NCBI RefSeq assembly: GCF_000961095.1
Contig: NZ_CP011058.1
Location: forward strand, 1,889,001 to 1,953,000
Direction: 5' to 3'
DNA length: 64,000 bases
DNA from: Paenibacillus beijingensis
GTDB lineage: Bacteria > Bacillota > Bacilli > Paenibacillales > Paenibacillaceae
The notes under the pieces are model-generated. The model made no database searches. It was not told the origin of the DNA and saw only the letters and a list, made by a program, of their open reading frames with translations. Both the position numbers and the translations under genes were made by a program. Below are positions 26,091 to 33,999 of this stretch, one piece after another. Each line of letters begins with the position of its first letter. Within the stretch, counting starts at the first letter, position 1.

Positions 26091-27050
26091 TTGCCGATGG
26101 GCAGCAAAGTTCGCAAGGTGGCGATTGTCGGAGTCGGTCATGTCGGGTCAAGCTGCGCTTACGCTATGGTGAACCAGTCGGTATGCGACGAAATGATGCT
26201 GATCGGCCGCACGCCGCAGCGGGCGCGGGCGCATGCCTTGGACCTGTCGCATTGCGTCGATTTTACCCACTCCCGCACGAAAGTGTACGCCGGCACGTAT
26301 GCGGATTGCAAAGATATGGATATCGTGATGCTGTGCGCGGGCGGCAATCCGGTGCCGGGAGGAACGCGGCTCGATCTGCTCGATTCGGCCTACGAAATTC
26401 ACCGGGACATCATCGGACCGATTATGGACAGCGGCTTCGACGGCATTTTTATCGCCGCCTCGAACCCCGTCGATATCGTCACGTATATGGTGTGGAAGCT
26501 GTCCGGTCTTCCGCGCGGACGCGTCATCGGCAGCGGCACCTCCATCGACTCTTCGCGGCTGAAGACGCTGCTCTCGGAATATTTGCCGGTCGACCCGCGC
26601 AGCGTGCAAGGTTATGTGCTTGGAGAGCATGGCGAGTCCCAGTTTCCGGCCTGGTCTCACGTGACGATCGGCGGCAAGCCGATTCTCGATATCGTCAAGC
26701 AGCATCCCGTACGCTTCGCTCATATGAAGCTCGATGAGATCGCGCTGCGGACGAGGAATTCCGGCTGGGAAATTTTGCAGGGCAAAGGCTCCACCCACTT
26801 CGGCGTTGCAGGGGCGCTTACCGCCATCGCCCGCTCCATCCTCAATGACGATCACCGCATTATGGCCGTCTCCGCCATCCTCGACGGCGAATACGGCCAG
26901 CGCGAGATCGGAATCGGCGTGCCCGCGATTTTGTCGCGGGAAGGAATCGAGGAAGTGCTTGAGCTGAACCTGACCGAGGCGGAGAAAGAGCAGTTCGAAT
27001 CTTCCTGCCGCGTCATCCGACAGGCGATGTCGAGGCTGCCGCAGCTTTGA
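26091..27050 (+). CDS. L-lactate dehydrogenase-like 2-hydroxyacid dehydrogenase
   Basis: This 319-residue protein is clearly of the LDH/MDH family: GVGHVGSS (dinucleotide fold), DSSRLKTLLSEYL (Asp-Arg pair), GEHGESQFPAWS (catalytic His) and KGSTHFGVA (Thr of the pocket). Two specificity positions are unusual. The acidic residue that ends strand 2 and binds the NAD ribose is Gly followed by Arg (LIGRTPQR), suggesting NADP preference. In the mobile loop, CAGGNPVPGGTR has Pro where LDH has Gln and MDH has Arg. So the substrate may not be pyruvate. Start: TTG at 26091 or ATG at 26097, both after AAAGGGGGG. Monocistronic. Confidence 0.85.
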   Translation: MPMGSKVRKVAIVGVGHVGSSCAYAMVNQSVCDEMMLIGRTPQRARAHALDLSHCVDFTHSRTKVYAGTYADCKDMDIVMLCAGGNPVPGGTRLDLLDSAYEIHRDIIGPIMDSGFDGIFIAASNPVDIVTYMVWKLSGLPRGRVIGSGTSIDSSRLKTLLSEYLPVDPRSVQGYVLGEHGESQFPAWSHVTIGGKPILDIVKQHPVRFAHMKLDEIALRTRNSGWEILQGKGSTHFGVAGALTAIARSILNDDHRIMAVSAILDGEYGQREIGIGVPAILSREGIEEVLELNLTEAEKEQFESSCRVIRQAMSRLPQL

Positions 27051-27332
27051 CGGCACTGCCTGCTGAAGGCTGCCGATTGCTTCTTTGACGGCGCCTTCCG
27101 GTCTAAGGCGCAATGGTGTCGCCCTCCCGACAAGCAAAGCGGCCGGGCAACCGCTTCCCCTTTTTGGCGGCGGCAAAGCTTTAATCGCCCTGAGGGCGGC
27201 CGTCCGCAGGCTTTCTGACGGGCGGCAAACTTCTCTTCCTTCCTACCCGCCGTTATGCTACAATTTGAAAAATATATTTTCCATGTGAGCCTAATTGACA
27301 TACGATGCAGCATGAGCAAGGGAGGAAACGCC

Positions 27333-28649
27333 ATGGATTTACGCAAAATGAGGCTCGACGAAACGACGTCCGGAACATTCAGCGAAGAACGCGAAGAATA
27401 CGAACGGGACTACGCAAGGCTCATTCAATCGCCCGCCTTTCGTCGGCTGCAGGGCAAGTCGCAAGTATTCGGCGCCGGATCGGGCGACTATTACCGTACC
27501 CGCCTGACGCACTCGCTCGAAGTGTCGCAAATTGCGCGCGAAGCGGCGCGCAGGCTGGCAAAGCACTACCCTTTTTTGGAACGGAGAGAGCATCCGGGGC
27601 TTGTGATGGACCCGGCCGTCGTGGAAATCGCGGCGCTGGCGCACGACCTGGGCCATCCGCCGTTCGGCCATAAAGGCGAAGAAGTGCTGAACCGGCTTAT
27701 GATGGACGAGTACGGAATGAAGTACGAGGGCAACGCCCAAAACTTCCGCATCTTGATGTTTTTGGAGAAACGAGCGGGAAGCGGCAGCGGACTCGATCTT
27801 ACGGCGGCATCGCTGCTCGCCATCAACAAATATCCGTTCAATCTCGATGATCCCGCCCGCTTGAAAGGCGTGTACGGACCCGACTGGGAAGTGATCGGGG
27901 AGCTGCGCCACAAGTGGAACATGCCGCAGGGCGCCTGCACGCTGGAGACGCAGCTGATGGATCTGTGCGACGATATCGCTTACTCGACCCATGATATCGA
28001 AGACGGCATCCGCGCCGGCAAAATCCAGATGAACCGCACCTTTTTCGAGGACGCCCGGCTGCACGAGCATCTCGTGCAGGAAATTGTGAACGACGACGGG
28101 AACGCGGAGCTTCACTGGGAAGAGGTCGACATTAAAGCGATGGTGAAAAAGGTGCTCGCCTCCTATCTGCAGCAGTGGGAGGAGATCTACGCCGCCTGCG
28201 CCCAGGAATCGTCGCGTACCCGGCGGGAGATGAAAGCGCGCTGGGTCAGTATTTTCGCGGGCAAGATCGGCATTATCGACGACACGTCGAAAGGCTGGAA
28301 GCGGGTTACGTTCGCGGCGGGCGGAGAGCAGGATTTCGAGCTGCTGCGGACGATGGAAATTTTGAAAAAGCTGGCGTGGGTGACGCTGATCAAAGACTTC
28401 CGCGTGCAGCGGCTGCAGATGCGCAGCGAAATTATGATCAGCCGGCTGTGGGACAGCTTTATCGTGCCGGAATCGGGACGGCTTATCATTCCGCCCGACT
28501 GGATCGAAAACTATGAACGCCACCAAAGCAAATGGAGCTGGCCGCGGTTCGTCGCCGATTATATTTCCGGCATGACCGATGCCTACGCCGAGAAAGTGTA
28601 TGCCGAGCTGTTCGCCAGCAAGTCGGGGTCGATCTATGAAATGGATTAA
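27333..28649 (+). CDS. dgt: Deoxyguanosinetriphosphate triphosphohydrolase-like protein (dGTPase)
   Basis: This 438-residue HD-domain enzyme hydrolyses dNTPs to deoxynucleoside and triphosphate. The metal ligands are visible: RTRLTHSLEV (His60), ALAHDLGHPPFGHKGE (His104-Asp105 and following His) and DLCDDIAYSTHDIEDG (distal Asp). The N-terminal ERDYARLIQSPAFRRLQGKSQV is the family signature (18-residue core). ATG 27333 has GGGAGG seven bases upstream; an upstream in-frame ATG near 27255 has no site. A TGCTACAAT extended -10 lies at 27256-27264. Confidence 0.94.
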   Translation: MDLRKMRLDETTSGTFSEEREEYERDYARLIQSPAFRRLQGKSQVFGAGSGDYYRTRLTHSLEVSQIAREAARRLAKHYPFLERREHPGLVMDPAVVEIAALAHDLGHPPFGHKGEEVLNRLMMDEYGMKYEGNAQNFRILMFLEKRAGSGSGLDLTAASLLAINKYPFNLDDPARLKGVYGPDWEVIGELRHKWNMPQGACTLETQLMDLCDDIAYSTHDIEDGIRAGKIQMNRTFFEDARLHEHLVQEIVNDDGNAELHWEEVDIKAMVKKVLASYLQQWEEIYAACAQESSRTRREMKARWVSIFAGKIGIIDDTSKGWKRVTFAAGGEQDFELLRTMEILKKLAWVTLIKDFRVQRLQMRSEIMISRLWDSFIVPESGRLIIPPDWIENYERHQSKWSWPRFVADYISGMTDAYAEKVYAELFASKSGSIYEMD

Positions 28650-28725
28650 AATGGTTTTATAGTTTATTTCGAAAGTAAAGTGGTGTATGATGTTAGGGCA
28701 CTAACTATTGAGGAGTGACCTAAAT

Positions 28726-29640
28726 ATGCAGCACCTGACCCGTCGTCAAACCGCTCTGTACTTGGCGTTTCTCGTTACCGTCTGGGGAGCAAACTGGCCG
28801 TTGTCCAAATTTGCCCTTCAATATTCGCCGCCTATTTTGTTCGCGGGATTCCGTACCTTCATCGCCGCGTTTCTGCTAATTATGATTTCCCTTCCGAATT
28901 ACCGGAAATTGCAGCTGCGCAAAAACGGCATTTATTACTTGATCGCCGGCTTGCTGAATATTGCGTTATTTTACGGACTGCAAACGATCGGGCTGCAATA
29001 TTTGCCGGCCGGCATTTTTTCGGCGATCGTATTTGTGCAGCCGGTGCTGCTCGGTATTGCTTCGTGGTTCTGGCTCGGCGAGAAAATGAACGCGCTGAAG
29101 ATGACCGGGCTCATTCTCGGCTTCGGCGGCGTCGCCGTCATCAGCTCCGGCGGCCTGACGGGCGGGTTGTCGCCCGAAGGCATCTTGCTCGCGCTCGGCT
29201 CCGCGGTCAGCTGGTGTCTCGGCACCGTCTTTATGAAGAAGACAAGCCACCGCGTCGATATCGTCTGGATGACCGCCATGCAGCAGTTGATCGGCAGCCT
29301 CGTTCTGATCGCCTCGGGCCTTGCCGTCGAAGAGGTGTCCGCTATTGTTTGGAATGCGGCCTTTATTTCCGACATGCTGTTTATTTCCGTCTTTGTCATC
29401 GCCATCGGCTGGCTCGTCTTCTTTAGGCTCGTCGGTTCCGGGGAAGCGAGCAAAGTCGGCTCCTTCACGTTTCTGATCCCACTAATCGCCCTCATCTTCA
29501 GCGCCATTTTTCTGAAAGAGCCGATTACGCTCCGGCTTGTCGCCGGACTGCTGCTTGTACTGAGCAGCATTTTGCTCGTAAATGCAAAGGTCCGCGCCAA
29601 GCCCGCGGCTGACGGCGCAGCCCGGAAAACGGCGCTGTAG
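28726..29640 (+). CDS. EamA/DMT family transporter
   Basis: This 304-residue protein has ten membrane spans in two EamA repeats of five. Typical features are LVTVWGANWPLSKFAL at the start, LPAGIFSAIVFVQPVLLGI, and in the second half SFTFLIPLIALIFSAIFLKEP. It is probably an exporter of metabolites or drugs; substrate unknown. The ATG at 28726 follows GAGGAG by ten bases; the TTG at 28708 overlaps that site and is unlikely. Monocistronic, 77 bases after dgt. Confidence 0.92.
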   Translation: MQHLTRRQTALYLAFLVTVWGANWPLSKFALQYSPPILFAGFRTFIAAFLLIMISLPNYRKLQLRKNGIYYLIAGLLNIALFYGLQTIGLQYLPAGIFSAIVFVQPVLLGIASWFWLGEKMNALKMTGLILGFGGVAVISSGGLTGGLSPEGILLALGSAVSWCLGTVFMKKTSHRVDIVWMTAMQQLIGSLVLIASGLAVEEVSAIVWNAAFISDMLFISVFVIAIGWLVFFRLVGSGEASKVGSFTFLIPLIALIFSAIFLKEPITLRLVAGLLLVLSSILLVNAKVRAKPAADGAARKTAL

Positions 29641-29656
29641 CTAATCGTTGCGGCTG

Positions 29657-30259
29657 TCACGCGGCCATCTTAAGTGACGTCAAAGGTGTTACAAATATCG
29701 TCTCGAACTCCTCTTGATGCCACGTACATACACACTGCTGCCGGTGAAGATGTGCTGATCGACGCGGGTAATCGCAGGCAACTTTTCCAGCGTAGCTTGA
29801 AAAAATTGTTCCTCGTATGTATGGATTGCGGTTCTGATAAGCCGCTCGATGCGTTCCGGCGTAGGAGGCATAATTTTCATCTCCCGGAATCGCCGGTACA
29901 CGGTTTCGATCAAATGCTCGAAGTCGTGATCGCGAAAGAGCACGTTTTTGCAAAGCCATTCGATCACTTCTTCGGCATCTTGGTCGGTATCCTCACGAAA
30001 GCCAAAAAACTCTCTAATTTGCGTTCGGTGATAAGTGATAGAACGTCCAGTCCCATCGTATTGTGCGTACAGCTCCGCTCGTGTTTCGATCTGCTTTGCT
30101 ATGTGTATTGAAATACTGCTTTATGCACTTCGAATTTATACGTGGGAAACCGTGCTTTAACAACCGCATCTCCCCCGATTTGTTCCCCACTTGCTGCATT
30201 TCGTTCGGAAGAAACGTAAAATGTTCGATTAACTCGTCCAGCTCCCAACTTCGCTTCAT
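29657..30259 (-). pseudogene. Tn3-family transposase remnant (N-terminal DUF4158 part)
   Basis: Reading the minus strand across frames recovers the start of a Tn3-type transposase: MKRSWELDELIEHFTFLPNE, a short degraded stretch, then in another frame ELYAQYDGTGRSITYHR and QIREFFGFREDTDQDAEE, then RIERLIRTAIHTYEEQFF and ATLEKLPAITRV. At least one deletion (after GNKSGEMRL), one frameshift near 30065-30090 and loss of similarity after about 29745 leave under 200 of the roughly 1000 codons. No terminal inverted repeats or catalytic domain are seen. It marks a past insertion between the EamA gene and the marR operon. Confidence 0.85.
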
Positions 30260-30315
30260 ATGATCCCCACCGTGAAAAGTTCCTAAAATGGTCATAAGGA
30301 ACGATTCCATAAAAA

Positions 30316-30367
30316 TAGTTGCAATAACATCCTATATAGTGTACATTGAAATTAGTTGCAATACCAT
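30316..30367 (+). promoter_or_regulatory. Promoter with duplicated TAGTTGCAATA element, candidate MarR operator
   Basis: TAGTTGCAATAACAT (30316-30330) and TAGTTGCAATACCAT (30353-30367) are 37 bases apart. The first contains a -35 TTGCAA, followed after 17 bases by TACATT (30342-30347); the second covers the likely transcription start. This suits binding by the MarR protein encoded just downstream. Confidence 0.6.
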
Positions 30368-30386
30368 TCTATTTTGAGGAGGTGAA

Positions 30387-30857
30387 GTGTTGAGCGAAAA
30401 TGAGCGGCAACATGACAAAGGCGGAGAGGAATCGCACGGCCAATTTATCTCGGCCATATATCGTCACATGCAAGTATTGATCTCGGCGGAAGTGGCGCCA
30501 TTTCGAATCGGAAGCGGGCAGTATATTTTTCTGATGGCCACTGCGTTTCGGCAGCCCGTCACACAGAAAGAGCTAAGCGAGACGCTGCTCATCGACAAGA
30601 CGACGACCGCCAAGGCGATTGCGAAGCTGGAAGCGGAAGGGTATGTGCGGAGGGAAGCCAATCCCGCCGACAATCGCTATCAGCTGCTCTATTTGACCGA
30701 TGAAGGGCGAGAGGTCGTGCCGAAGGTTCAAGAAGCGTTGGCACGCGTGAAGAACAAGACACGGAAGGGCATTGGCGACGAGGAATATGACCTGTTGCTG
30801 CGCCTGCTGAAAATCGTGCTTCGCAATTTGACCGAGAAGGAGGAGATGGAAGGATGA
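30387..30857 (+). CDS. MarR family transcriptional regulator
   Basis: This roughly 156-residue winged-helix protein has FRIGSGQYIFLMATAFR, then TQKELSETLLIDKTTTAKAI as the helix-turn-helix and REANPADNRYQLLYLTDEG as the wing, followed by a C-terminal dimerisation helix. GAGGAGG precedes; initiation may be GTG 30387 or the adjoining TTG 30390. Its stop overlaps the next gene (ATGA), so it heads an operon with a luciferase-like protein and a haloalkane dehalogenase, and probably controls it through the repeats at 30316-30367. Confidence 0.92.
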   Translation: MLSENERQHDKGGEESHGQFISAIYRHMQVLISAEVAPFRIGSGQYIFLMATAFRQPVTQKELSETLLIDKTTTAKAIAKLEAEGYVRREANPADNRYQLLYLTDEGREVVPKVQEALARVKNKTRKGIGDEEYDLLLRLLKIVLRNLTEKEEMEG

Positions 30858-31165
30858 CAGGAAGTGGAGGAACGGCTCTTACGGAAGAGCTGTTGACGTG
30901 GGACGGTGTAACGAAGCATCCGCATCGGTACGGAGGGATAGAGTTTCAGTTAAACGGCAAAGAAATCGGCCATCTTCACGGCAACCGTTTGTTCGACCTG
31001 CTGTCTCCGAAATCCGAACGGGATCGATGGATCGAAGAAGGAAAGGCAAGGCCGCATCATATGTACCCCGATTCGAATTGGGTATCCGTTTATTTGAATT
31101 CCGAGCAGGATGTCACGCATGCCGTCGAGATCGCGCGTTATAAATTTGAACGTATGCAAGAATGA
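30854..31165 (+). CDS. Luciferase-like domain protein (DUF5519 type)
   Basis: This 103-residue protein has GGIEFQLNGKEIGHLHGNRLFDL, RDRWIEEGKARPHHMYPDSNW and SVYLNSEQDVTHAVEIARYKF, which match the small 'luciferase domain' family often found next to MarR-type regulators. No catalytic activity is established; the HLHG and HHMYP histidines are conserved in the family. It overlaps marR by 4 bases (ATGA). Confidence 0.78.
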   Translation: MTGSGGTALTEELLTWDGVTKHPHRYGGIEFQLNGKEIGHLHGNRLFDLLSPKSERDRWIEEGKARPHHMYPDSNWVSVYLNSEQDVTHAVEIARYKFERMQE

Positions 31166-31191
31166 CAAAAAAATGGAAGGTGAGATGTGAA

Positions 31192-32070
31192 ATGATTAAT
31201 GAAACATTTCCGTACGAGAAAAAGCGCATGCAAGTATTCGGTGTGGAGATGGCTTATGTGGAGGAGGGAAGCGGCGACCCGATCGTCTTCTTGCATGGTA
31301 ATCCCGCATCCTCCTATCTTTGGCGCAACATCATGCCTTACGCACGGAAGTTTGGCCGCTGTATCGCGCCTGATCTCGTCGGCATGGGTGATTCCGACAA
31401 ACTCCCGAACAGCGGGCCTAACGCGTACACCTTCGTCGAGCACCGCCGCTATCTCGACAAGCTCCTCGAACAGCTGGGCGTCAGCGAGCGTGTGACGTTC
31501 GTCGTGCACGACTGGGGATCGGCGCTGGGGTTTGATTGGGCGAAGCGTCATCCCGGTGCGGCCAAAGGCATTGCTTATATGGAGGCGATAATTATGCCGA
31601 GCAGCTGGAGCGATACGTCGGAGGAAGGACGCAAGGTGTTTCAAGCGCTTCGGTCGCCGGAAGGGGAACGAATGGTGCTGGAGCAAAATTCGTTCATCGA
31701 GTTCAACCTGCCAGTTAACATCCTGCGCAAGTTGACGGATGAAGAGATGGCCCAGTACCGCCGGCCGTTCCTGGAGCCGGGCGAAAGCCGCCGTCCTATG
31801 CTCAGTTGGGCGCGCCAGCTTCCGATCGGCGGTGATCCGGACGATGTAATAGCGATTGTCGCCGAATACGGCGAATTTCTGGCGCAGAGCGCCGTTCCTA
31901 AACTTTTTGTTCATTGCGAATCCGGCAGATTGCCGCAAGCCCACATCGATTTCTGCCGTACTTGGCCGTCGCAGACGGAAGTTACGGTACCGGGCCGCCA
32001 CTACCCGCAAGAAGACGCGCCTGATGCAGTCGGCGAAGCGCTTGCTGTATGGTTGGAAAAATTGGCGTAA
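31192..32070 (+). CDS. Haloalkane dehalogenase (alpha/beta hydrolase, HLD-II type)
   Basis: This 292-residue enzyme would cleave carbon-halogen bonds by hydrolysis. All expected active-site residues are present: halide-binding Asn37 (FLHGNPASSYLWRN), nucleophile Asp107 with halide-binding Trp108 (VVHDWGSALGF), acid Glu131 (YMEAIIMP) and the His in VPGRHYPQED near residue 270. This set distinguishes haloalkane dehalogenase from epoxide hydrolase. AAGGTGAG precedes the ATG at 31192; an earlier ATG at 31162 overlaps the previous stop and lacks a site. Last gene of the marR operon. Natural substrate unknown. Confidence 0.88.
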   Translation: MINETFPYEKKRMQVFGVEMAYVEEGSGDPIVFLHGNPASSYLWRNIMPYARKFGRCIAPDLVGMGDSDKLPNSGPNAYTFVEHRRYLDKLLEQLGVSERVTFVVHDWGSALGFDWAKRHPGAAKGIAYMEAIIMPSSWSDTSEEGRKVFQALRSPEGERMVLEQNSFIEFNLPVNILRKLTDEEMAQYRRPFLEPGESRRPMLSWARQLPIGGDPDDVIAIVAEYGEFLAQSAVPKLFVHCESGRLPQAHIDFCRTWPSQTEVTVPGRHYPQEDAPDAVGEALAVWLEKLA

Positions 32071-32231
32071 TGGAGATTGAGTTTAAAGGCTTGCCACAAG
32101 ACTTTCGTCATCTAGTAGATCATCCAACCACTTTTTGAGAAGTGGAGGTGAACTATACCAATAAAACGGAAATTGGAAAATGATCCGATCCGGGTACTTC
32201 TTTATTTATCCATGCGGCACTAACCTGCAAT
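32071..32231. other. Gap after dehalogenase gene, no gene assigned
   Basis: Short frames only, for example a 22-codon frame whose ATG overlaps the dehalogenase stop (MEIEFKGLPQDFRHLV). It may be the remnant of a lost downstream gene, but nothing is recognisable. The remaining gap up to 32373 holds the terminator at 32232-32282 and unassigned sequence. Confidence 0.35.
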
Positions 32232-32282
32232 AAAAAAAGGAGTTCTCACGCGCCTGGACAGGCGGAGGAGAACTCCTTTTTG
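32232..32282. terminator. Bidirectional terminator between converging genes
   Basis: AAAAAGGAGTTCTC pairs with GAGAACTCCTTTTT, with an inner GCCTG-CAGGC stem. A- and T-runs flank both sides. It separates the dehalogenase (plus) from the 8-oxoguanine deaminase (minus). Confidence 0.93.
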
Positions 32283-32373
32283 TTTGGAAAACAACCGGTG
32301 GTAAAAGAACGGAAAGCGTACATCCGCATGGAACGCGCATGATGCCGGCAGATGCAACGATGTTGTCCCCGCG

Positions 32374-33786
32374 TTAGGAGCGGCTGCGGTGCTTCATGTA
32401 CGAGACGCCGGTATGCCGGGCCGCAACCTGCACCATGCGGGAAGCGGCGGCCTGGGCGGCTGCGGCGATCCGCTCTTCGTCGATGCCGACGAGCCGCCCG
32501 TCCCGCACGACGATTTTGCCGCCGACGACCGTCATGTCGACATTTTGGCTGATGCCGGTCACGACCGGCAGCGCCGTATCGTCGAACAGGGCGCCCGCAT
32601 ATTCCAGCTTCCGCGAATCGATCATAAACAAATCGGCTGCTTTGCCGGCTTCCAGCGATCCGATCGCATCGTCCCAGCCGAGCACCCGGCTCGATCCGAC
32701 CGTGCCAAGCCATAAGCTTTCCGCCGCCGAAGGACCGCGACTGCCTGACATCAGCTTGTGAAGCAAATACGCCTGCCGCGCTTCGCCGAGCAGATTGGAA
32801 GCGTCGTTGGAAGCGGAGCCGTCCACGCCGAGACCGACTTTTACGCCGGCCTCCATCATGTCGCGCAGCGGGAATACGCCTGAGGACAGCTTCATGTTGC
32901 TGCTCGGACAATGCGCCACGCCGCAGCCGCAAGCTCCCATCCGGCTGATTTCGCCTTTGTTGAAATAGATGCCGTGTGCGAACCAGACGTCGCTGCCGAC
33001 CCATCCCGTCTTCTCCATATACTCTAAAGGACGCATCCCCAGCTTTTCCAGGCAGAACTGTTCCTCGTCCTTCGTTTCGGCCAGATGGGTATGCAGCCGG
33101 ACGCCATAGCTGCGCGCCAAATGCGCCGACTCCCGCAGCAAATCTTCCGACACGGAAAAAGGCGAGCACGGCGCCACGCCGACGCGCACCATCGCAAACC
33201 GCGAGTCGTCATGATACGTTTCGATGACCCGCTGCGTATCTTTCAAGATGACGTCGATGCTCTGCGTCACTTCATCCGGCGGCAGCCCGCCCTGGGAACG
33301 GCCGAGATTCATCGAGCCGCGGGTCGGAAAGAAGCGGATGCCGAGCTCGGCTGCAGCCCGGATTTCTTCGTCGATCAGCTCGCCGCTGATCCCGTCCGGA
33401 AAGCAGTAAAAATGGTCGGACGCCGTCGTGCAGCCCGTTTTCAGCAGCTCCCCGAGCCCTGTCAGCGCGCTTAAATAGACGTCTTCCGGCCGCATATGCC
33501 GCCAAATGTCGTATAACGTCAGCAGCCAGTCGAACAGCTCGCAATCCTGCGCCCACGGGATGTTGCGCGTAAACGTCTGATACAGATGATGGTGGGTGTT
33601 GATCAGCCCCGGGTAGACGATTTTGCCGCTTGCGTCAATGACCGTATCCGCCGTTTCATACGGGATGTGCACGCCGATCGCTTTAATTTCCTGCCCTTCG
33701 GCATACAGGCTGCCGCCGGGATACACGGTTTTGTCCGCATCCATCGTCACGATGCTTCTAGCGTTTTTGATTAATAACGAAGCCAT
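32374..33786 (-). CDS. 8-oxoguanine deaminase (amidohydrolase)
   Basis: This 470-residue metal-dependent hydrolase has a small N-terminal beta-domain (LLIKNARSIVTMD), zinc ligands PGLINTHHHLYQTFTRN, HTHLAET, WFAHGIYF and the catalytic Asp in GLGVDGSASNDASN. These are the features of the 8-oxoguanine deaminase branch of the cytosine/guanine deaminase family, which converts 8-oxoguanine to urate. ATG 33786 has AAGGAGGG eight bases upstream; a longer frame to 33852 would run into the riboswitch terminator. A variant purine riboswitch and its own promoter lie upstream, so expression likely responds to 8-oxoguanine. Confidence 0.92.
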   Translation of the reverse strand: MASLLIKNARSIVTMDADKTVYPGGSLYAEGQEIKAIGVHIPYETADTVIDASGKIVYPGLINTHHHLYQTFTRNIPWAQDCELFDWLLTLYDIWRHMRPEDVYLSALTGLGELLKTGCTTASDHFYCFPDGISGELIDEEIRAAAELGIRFFPTRGSMNLGRSQGGLPPDEVTQSIDVILKDTQRVIETYHDDSRFAMVRVGVAPCSPFSVSEDLLRESAHLARSYGVRLHTHLAETKDEEQFCLEKLGMRPLEYMEKTGWVGSDVWFAHGIYFNKGEISRMGACGCGVAHCPSSNMKLSSGVFPLRDMMEAGVKVGLGVDGSASNDASNLLGEARQAYLLHKLMSGSRGPSAAESLWLGTVGSSRVLGWDDAIGSLEAGKAADLFMIDSRKLEYAGALFDDTALPVVTGISQNVDMTVVGGKIVVRDGRLVGIDEERIAAAAQAAASRMVQVAARHTGVSYMKHRSRS

Positions 33787-33814
33787 AATCAGTACCCTCC
33801 TTAGGCCGGAACAT

Positions 33815-33878
33815 AAAAAAAATCCTAACCGCGAGCGCAATATGCATGGCACATATCGCGTCCGTAGTTAGGATTTTT
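33815..33878 (-). terminator. Riboswitch-controlled terminator (expression platform)
   Basis: On the minus strand AAAAATCCTAAC pairs with GTTAGGATTTTT and a T-run. The 5' arm includes the 3' halves of aptamer stems P3 and P1, so a folded aptamer would block this stem: an ON switch for the deaminase gene. Confidence 0.9.
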
Positions 33879-33925
33879 GCGGATCCTGGTAGAGCCCCCG
33901 AACCGATTATCGGGGTTATACGAAC
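33860..33925 (-). promoter_or_regulatory. Variant purine riboswitch, probable 8-oxoguanine aptamer
   Basis: The minus strand folds as a purine riboswitch: P1 GTTCGTA/TACGGAC, junction TATAA, P2 CCCCGA/TTCGGGG with GG in its loop, CTCTACC in J2/3, P3 AGGAT/ATCCT with CC in its loop, and AACTACG in J3/1. The specificity base is C (guanine-type), but J2/3 reads GCTCTACC where the guanine class has GTTTCTACC, so the pocket is one base shorter and has a U-to-C change, and the P2 loop is one shorter. Variant guanine riboswitches in Paenibacillaceae in front of 8-oxoguanine deaminase genes are known to bind 8-oxoguanine; gene context here is identical. Confidence 0.87.
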
Positions 33926-33948
33926 ATCTAAATTGAATGGTTGAGTCC

Positions 33949-33978
33949 AGTATAGACCAGCTGTCTTAGAGCTGTCAA
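33949..33978 (-). promoter_or_regulatory. Promoter of the riboswitch-deaminase transcript
   Basis: TTGACA (33973-33978), 18-base spacer, TATACT (33949-33954), about 20 bases upstream of the aptamer. A near-consensus sigma-A promoter. Confidence 0.88.
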
Positions 33979-33999
33979 TTTACATTTACGAGCGGCTGT

